Positions 60,059 through 64,000 of a stretch of 64,000 nucleotides of DNA are shown in pieces; position 1 is the first letter of the stretch, and every line of letters begins with the position of its first letter. Made by a program: the position numbers and the translations under genes. The notes under the pieces were generated by a model. It was not told the DNA's origin. It worked only from the letters and a program-made list of their open reading frames with translations, and ran no database searches. The stretch is from CAYREX01 sp964423505. GTDB taxonomy: Bacteria; Fermentibacterota; Fermentibacteria; Fermentibacterales; JCC-6. The DNA is taken from positions 1-64,000 of the forward strand of contig CAYREX010000016.1 in NCBI GenBank assembly GCA_964423505.1, read 5' to 3'.

Positions 60059-60643
60059 CTAGCGGCCTCCGGCCTGGACGGTCTCCCAGCCCTCGGGGAC
60101 CTCCATCGAGAAGACGCCCTCGGGCGGCTCGTCCGCCGTCTGGACGCCGTACATCCTGTAGAGCACGGTGTTGCCGTTCACGTCGGTGGTGCCGAACAGC
60201 CAGGGCAGGCTGTCGGCCATCGTGTAGCCGACTGTCATGCGGCATATGCCCTCCCCGAAGCTGCCGGAGAGAGAGACCGTCACGCTGTCTCCGGAGACCT
60301 CCTCCGACAGGACGGTACCGCTGTCCCGGGCCTCCTCGACCATGTGCAGGAAGCTTGTCGGAGAGCGGTCAGGGTAGACGAGGACCTGCCCGGCCAGCGG
60401 GTCCGCGGAGTAGAGGACATCGCCGTCGTACCCGGTGGAGGCGCCCTCGGGGTCGCTGTACTCCAGGCGGAAGAGGTTCGGCTGGGCCAGGTGCATGGTG
60501 CCGGCGCTCTGCTCCGTCTCCAGGGTAAGGGCCCACGTCTCCTCCTGCACGAAGCTGCCGGTCATGTACCCGGCGGTCTCCAGCCTCTTGACCAGCGGGG
60601 CGAGCGGGCTCGCGGAGGCCAACACCAGGGCCGCGATCAGCAT
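60059..60643 (-). CDS. LolA-like outer-membrane lipoprotein carrier
   Basis: Periplasmic protein of 194 residues with a signal peptide (MLIAALVLASASPLAP). Seen: LETAGYMTGSFVQEETWALT, GTMHLAQPNLFRLEYSDPEG and YDGDVLYSADPLAGQVLVYP, the LolA half-barrel pattern, and a late VFSMEVPEGWETVQ. Carries lipoproteins from inner to outer membrane. ATG 60643 overlaps the preceding stop (TGATG), with GGAGG upstream. Confidence 0.88.
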   Translation of the reverse strand: MLIAALVLASASPLAPLVKRLETAGYMTGSFVQEETWALTLETEQSAGTMHLAQPNLFRLEYSDPEGASTGYDGDVLYSADPLAGQVLVYPDRSPTSFLHMVEEARDSGTVLSEEVSGDSVTVSLSGSFGEGICRMTVGYTMADSLPWLFGTTDVNGNTVLYRMYGVQTADEPPEGVFSMEVPEGWETVQAGGR

Positions 60644-61302
60644 CACCGGGTTCCTCCGGTCGCCGCCGCAGTCGGCAGTACGGCGTCGCTGCCCACCACC
60701 ACCAGCACCCCCTGGTGGCCGGGCGCTATCGCCTCGGTCATCTCCCCGGCCGGCTGCACCGGGACGGAAGAGTGGGAGGAGAGCCACGAGGCCAGGGAGT
60801 CGGCCACAATCTGGGCCTCCGGCTCCATACCCGGCGGGTAGAGCACCAGGGTTATGTCGGGCGCTCCCGGATCCTCCAGGACCACCGGTGGGGAGCCGGT
60901 CCCGGAGACGGTCACCTGGAGCATGTCCAGGGCACTGGAGACCGAAGGCTTTCCGACCAGCGCGATGGAGGGGAAGGAGGTCTGCTCCCCGCCTCCTCCC
61001 GCGGCCTCTGCGGTGTCGGAGGGGAGGGAGCCGGAGAGCTCCGCGTCTATCCTCCTGGCAGCCAGCCTGGCGTCGTCCGCCAGAGGCGAGCCCGGGTGCC
61101 CGTAGGCCACGCCGTTGAAGCTCTCTGAGGCGTCTGATAGGCTGCCCCGGAAGTACTGCTGGCTGGCCCTGGCGAAGAGGGTGAGGGCGTCCCGGTCGCG
61201 AACGAGCCCCTCGGTGTCCACCTCGGCGCCGCCGCCGCACGAGAGTACGAGCACCGAGAGAGCCAGCGCCGCCGCTGGGCTACCGGTCCTCTGTAGGGTC
61301 AA
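60643..61302 (-). CDS. Lipoprotein with TPR-like N-terminus and LytR_C-like domain
   Basis: Lipoprotein of 219 residues, lipobox LVLSC (Cys about 22). Residues about 35-90 form a TPR-like helix pair (LTLFARASQQYFRGSLSDASESFNGVAYGHPGS). Residues about 110-210 are alpha/beta (SIALVGKPSVSSALDMLQV, PDITLVLYPPGMEPEAQIVADSL) and resemble the LytR/CpsA C-terminal domain. TTG start with GGAGG upstream, overlapping the ftsK end by 23 bases. Envelope function, not defined. Confidence 0.7.
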   Translation of the reverse strand: MTLQRTGSPAAALALSVLVLSCGGGAEVDTEGLVRDRDALTLFARASQQYFRGSLSDASESFNGVAYGHPGSPLADDARLAARRIDAELSGSLPSDTAEAAGGGGEQTSFPSIALVGKPSVSSALDMLQVTVSGTGSPPVVLEDPGAPDITLVLYPPGMEPEAQIVADSLASWLSSHSSVPVQPAGEMTEAIAPGHQGVLVVVGSDAVLPTAAATGGTR

Positions 61303-63532
61303 GGTCCGCCTCCGTCTCCGGCTCTATCAGCACCTCCCGGGCCCTGCTGCCCTGGAAGGGGCCGACCACCCCGGCCTGCTCCAGCATGTCTATCAGGCTG
61401 GCAGCCCTGGAGTAGCCCACCCTGAGCCTCCTCTGGATTATCGATACGGAGCCCTGCTGCGTCTGCACAACCACCTGCTTCGCCTTCTCGAAGAGCGGGT
61501 CGGAGAGCTGTATGTCGGCAGGGTCCGCCAGGTTCCCGTGGGTCTCGTCCGGCGGCTCGAACTCGTACGGCGGCCTGGGCTGCTCCTTCAGGTGCTCGAC
61601 CAGCGCCCTGGTCTCCGCGGTGGAGATGTAGGAGCCGTGCACCCTGACCGGCTCGGGTGAGGCCGCCGGCAGGAAGAGCATGTCGCCCTTGCCGAGCAGC
61701 TTCTCCGCGCCGTTCATGTCCAGGATGGTCCGGGAGTCCGTCTTGGACTGGACGTTGAAGGCTATCCTGCTCGGGAAGTTCGCCTTGATGACGCCGGTTA
61801 TGACGTCCACCGACGGCCTCTGGGTGGCCAGGATGAGGTGGATGCCAACCGCTCTCGCCATCTGGGCGAGCCGTGTTATGGGCGGCTCTATGTCGTTGGC
61901 GCATGTGACCATCAGGTCGGCCAGCTCGTCGATCACCAGCACGATGTACGGTATCCGCTCGTCCTCCGACTCCTCGGTGAGCCTCGCGTTGAACTCCGAT
62001 ATGGAGCGGACGCCGTTCCTGGCCAGCCTCTGGTAGCGGGTCTCCATCTCGTGCACCAGCGCGTCGAGCAGGAGTTTCGACTTCTTGGTCTCCAGCACGA
62101 CCGGCGCCCACAGGTGCGGGATGTCCTGGTAGATTGAGAGCTCCAGCATCTTCGGGTCGATCATTGCCAGCCTGACCTGCGAGGGGTTGAGCTGAAGCAG
62201 CAGGGAGGCGATGATGGCGTGTATGCATACGCTCTTGCCGGAGCCGGTCGCCCCTGCGATGAGCAGGTGGGGCATGTCGCAGAGGTCCGCCACGAACGGC
62301 TCCCCCTCTATCTTCTTCCCCATGGCCATGGGCAGCCGCTCGCCACGGATGCTCTCCATTATCTCCACCAGGTGGACGGTCTCCGGGTCCGGGTTGGGGA
62401 CCTCGATGCCCACGGCGCCCTTGCCCGGGATGGGCGCCAGTATCCTGACCCTCTTCGCCTTCAGCGCCAGCGCCAGGTCATCGGAGAGGGAGACGAACCG
62501 GTTCACCTTCACCCCGGGACCGGGAGCTACCTCGAACCGGGTGATTACAGGGCCCGGGTGCGTGCTCTCCAGCCTGCACTCGATGCCGAAGTCGGAGAGC
62601 TTGTCCAGGAGGAGCTCCCCCTGGTCGCGTATCATCTCCCTCTGCTCCCTGCTGCCGCCCCTCTCGGGCGGCCGGTCAAGGCAGGAGAGGGGCGGCAGCA
62701 CGAACTCCCTCTCACCGTCCTGCACGGTTATCATGGTGGTCTCGCCGGGGCCCACCGACTTCCGCTGCCCGCCGGACTTCCCGGAGGACCTCCTCCCGCC
62801 GGAGGCGGTCCTCTCCCCCGTAGGTTCCTTGGGCGGGTCCGTCGCCGGGCCCGGCTCCCGTCCCTCGAAGGGCAGCTCCCTCACCGGTAGCGGGTCCTCC
62901 TTCTCCCTGGCCCAGACGTTGCCTTCCGCCTCGGCCGGCTCCTCCGCCGGCTCCCGTTTCCTCCGGCGCCGTACGGGCGCCGGCCTCCCGCGCCTGCCGG
63001 AGCGCAACCTGCCCAGCATCCCGGAAGCCCTCTCGGCTAGCTCCCTCAGGTCCTCCGTCAGGTCCCACCCGGTGAAGGAGACCAGGGAGGTGACGAACGC
63101 CGTGAAGAGAACCAGGTAGGCCACAGGGGCCCCGGTCAGCGGGACCAGCAGCTCCCCTATGCCACCCGCAACCGTGCCGCCGGGCACGTCGTGGAAGCCG
63201 GGCGACAGCCGGGAGACCGAGAGGTCCAGCACCGCAGCCAGGAAGTAGCCGGTCACGGCGGCTCCGGCGACAGCCCTGAAGGCGCCCCGCCACCAGTCCA
63301 GCCCCAGGAGACCGGCCGCGGCCACCAGCAGAAGGAGCGGCGGGAAGACGTTCAGGTATCCGAGGGCGCCGGTCAGGAAACCGTGGACGGAGGAGACGAA
63401 GCCGGAGCCTGGCACCAGCACGGCCAGGGAGTAGGCAACGGCGAGAAATACGTGCAGGACCACCAGCACGCTCCTCATGGAGCTGCTCCTGCGCCTCCTG
63501 CTCCGGCGCCTGCCGGTCCTTCGACGTGCCAA
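61280..63532 (-). CDS. ftsK: DNA translocase FtsK/SpoIIIE
   Basis: Chromosome-segregation motor of 750 residues, usual length. Order: basic N-terminus, four membrane helices (about 20-165), Pro/Arg/Glu-rich linker (about 170-290), motor domain with Walker A GATGSGKSV (about 430), Walker B YIVLVIDELADLM, NFPSRIAFNVQSKTDSRTILD, and winged-helix gamma domain (about 685-740; SVSIIQRRLRVGYSRAASLIDMLE), which reads KOPS-type sites. TTG start; ATG at 63478 is the alternative. Confidence 0.95.
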   Translation of the reverse strand: MARRRTGRRRSRRRRSSSMRSVLVVLHVFLAVAYSLAVLVPGSGFVSSVHGFLTGALGYLNVFPPLLLLVAAAGLLGLDWWRGAFRAVAGAAVTGYFLAAVLDLSVSRLSPGFHDVPGGTVAGGIGELLVPLTGAPVAYLVLFTAFVTSLVSFTGWDLTEDLRELAERASGMLGRLRSGRRGRPAPVRRRRKREPAEEPAEAEGNVWAREKEDPLPVRELPFEGREPGPATDPPKEPTGERTASGGRRSSGKSGGQRKSVGPGETTMITVQDGEREFVLPPLSCLDRPPERGGSREQREMIRDQGELLLDKLSDFGIECRLESTHPGPVITRFEVAPGPGVKVNRFVSLSDDLALALKAKRVRILAPIPGKGAVGIEVPNPDPETVHLVEIMESIRGERLPMAMGKKIEGEPFVADLCDMPHLLIAGATGSGKSVCIHAIIASLLLQLNPSQVRLAMIDPKMLELSIYQDIPHLWAPVVLETKKSKLLLDALVHEMETRYQRLARNGVRSISEFNARLTEESEDERIPYIVLVIDELADLMVTCANDIEPPITRLAQMARAVGIHLILATQRPSVDVITGVIKANFPSRIAFNVQSKTDSRTILDMNGAEKLLGKGDMLFLPAASPEPVRVHGSYISTAETRALVEHLKEQPRPPYEFEPPDETHGNLADPADIQLSDPLFEKAKQVVVQTQQGSVSIIQRRLRVGYSRAASLIDMLEQAGVVGPFQGSRAREVLIEPETEADLDPTEDR

Positions 63533-63533
63533 G

Positions 63534-64000
63534 CTAGACCTGCCTCAGGGTGTTGCCCCTGCTGTCGGAGGGAAATGCCGGGTCCGGCTCCATCCTGCCG
63601 TCGACGCAGTACCTGTACCTGAGGGTCTGTCCGGATACCACCTCTATCTCCGCCACCCAGCTCCCGTCCGGGAGGCGCTGCATGGGAGTGCTGCCCTCCT
63701 CCCAGTTGTTGAAGCTGCCCACGACGGAGACCCGCTCGGCGTTCCTAGCTGTGAGGCAGAGGAAGTCCACCCTCACCCTGCTGCCCAGGCTCTGCTGGAC
63801 GCTCTCCTTCAGCTCGTTGTACGGCCTGAAGACCGGGCGTATCTTGGGTGGTATCTCGATTATGCCGTTCCCCTGCGGGTCACGGGCCCTCCTCCTGCGC
63901 CCCTCCCGGGTCTGGAAGCAGCCGAACCCCCGCAGGTAGATGCTGTCCCCCTCGCAGAGCTGCTCGGTTATCACGTCCAGCAACGAGACGAGAACGGAGC
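63534..64000 (-). CDS. HU-like DNA-binding domain fused to a CBM48 glycogen-binding-like domain, 5' end cut
   Basis: Frame open to the window end, so the N-terminus is missing. The first visible part (about 60 residues) is the second half of an HU/IHF domain: EQLCEGDSIYLRGFGCFQTREG, RRRRARDPQGNGIIEIPPKIRPVFRP. It continues without a stop into an AMPK-type CBM48/E-set domain: VDFLCLTARNAERVSVVGSFNNWEE, GSWVAEIEVVSGQTLRYRYCVDG. The fusion is unusual. Role unknown; carbohydrate or nucleotide-sugar sensing by a nucleoid protein is one guess. Confidence 0.8.
   Translation of the reverse strand, partial: SVLVSLLDVITEQLCEGDSIYLRGFGCFQTREGRRRRARDPQGNGIIEIPPKIRPVFRPYNELKESVQQSLGSRVRVDFLCLTARNAERVSVVGSFNNWEEGSTPMQRLPDGSWVAEIEVVSGQTLRYRYCVDGRMEPDPAFPSDSRGNTLRQV

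Overview
The window is high-G+C bacterial DNA, densely coded, with mostly leftward-transcribed operons. It encodes a diderm cell envelope: lipoproteins with lipoboxes, a LolA-like carrier, a BamD-like lipoprotein, SurA/PpiC-type foldases, FtsEX, YajC and a Wzm/Wzt-type exporter. Several secreted proteins carry C-terminal Ig-like or short conserved tails of the kind seen in the FCB superphylum and neighbouring candidate phyla. I infer an uncultured FCB-type lineage, perhaps Fermentibacteria-like; this is a guess from gene style, not a phylogeny. TGA is the ordinary stop codon throughout.

Layout. 1-3330 (-): polysaccharide ABC exporter, PlsY and Der. 3634-8210 (+): CHASE2 adenylate cyclase, SH3-like exported protein, M48 protease, glutaminyl cyclase-like protein. 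8207-8938 (-): small membrane protein and an RRM protein. 9339-14926: secreted proteins, including a beta-propeller with an in-frame TGA, an FG-GAP protein, tRNA-Asn and two proteins sharing a C-terminal TWxxIK tail. 14928-20020 (-): Cys-rich protein, pilin behind a sigma-54-type promoter, UvrD-like helicase, class-V aminotransferase, and a second propeller with TGA at the same place. 20152-22400 (+): thioesterase and PepF. 22414-33193 (-): accessory genes (kinase, cupin, hydrolase, GNAT, sulfotransferase, DUF families). 33174-48389 (-): housekeeping run Fmt, Def, YajC, FtsX, FtsE, S4 protein, three parvulin-type proteins, a lipoprotein, Mfd, an M23 endopeptidase, a BioD/DRTGG-like protein and Upp; TyrS is divergent. 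49906-64000 (-): lipoprotein, AMMECR1-MEMO pair, DapB/DapA, slipin-NfeD, PilT, NadD, BamD-like and TPR lipoproteins, RimO, LolA-like, FtsK, and an HU-like/CBM48 fusion cut by the window end.

Main finding. Two paralogous exported beta-propellers (9339-10340 + and 19250-20020 -) are each interrupted by TGA at the same alignment position, in the motif Cys-Gly-Gly-TGA, and homology continues in frame beyond it. The bases just after both TGAs are almost identical, including synonymous positions, and can fold into a short hairpin with GGU in its loop, as expected of a bacterial SECIS. I read these as a candidate CxxU selenoprotein family, apparently not described. Its second member needs a CTG start codon. 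The Sec machinery itself is not in the window.
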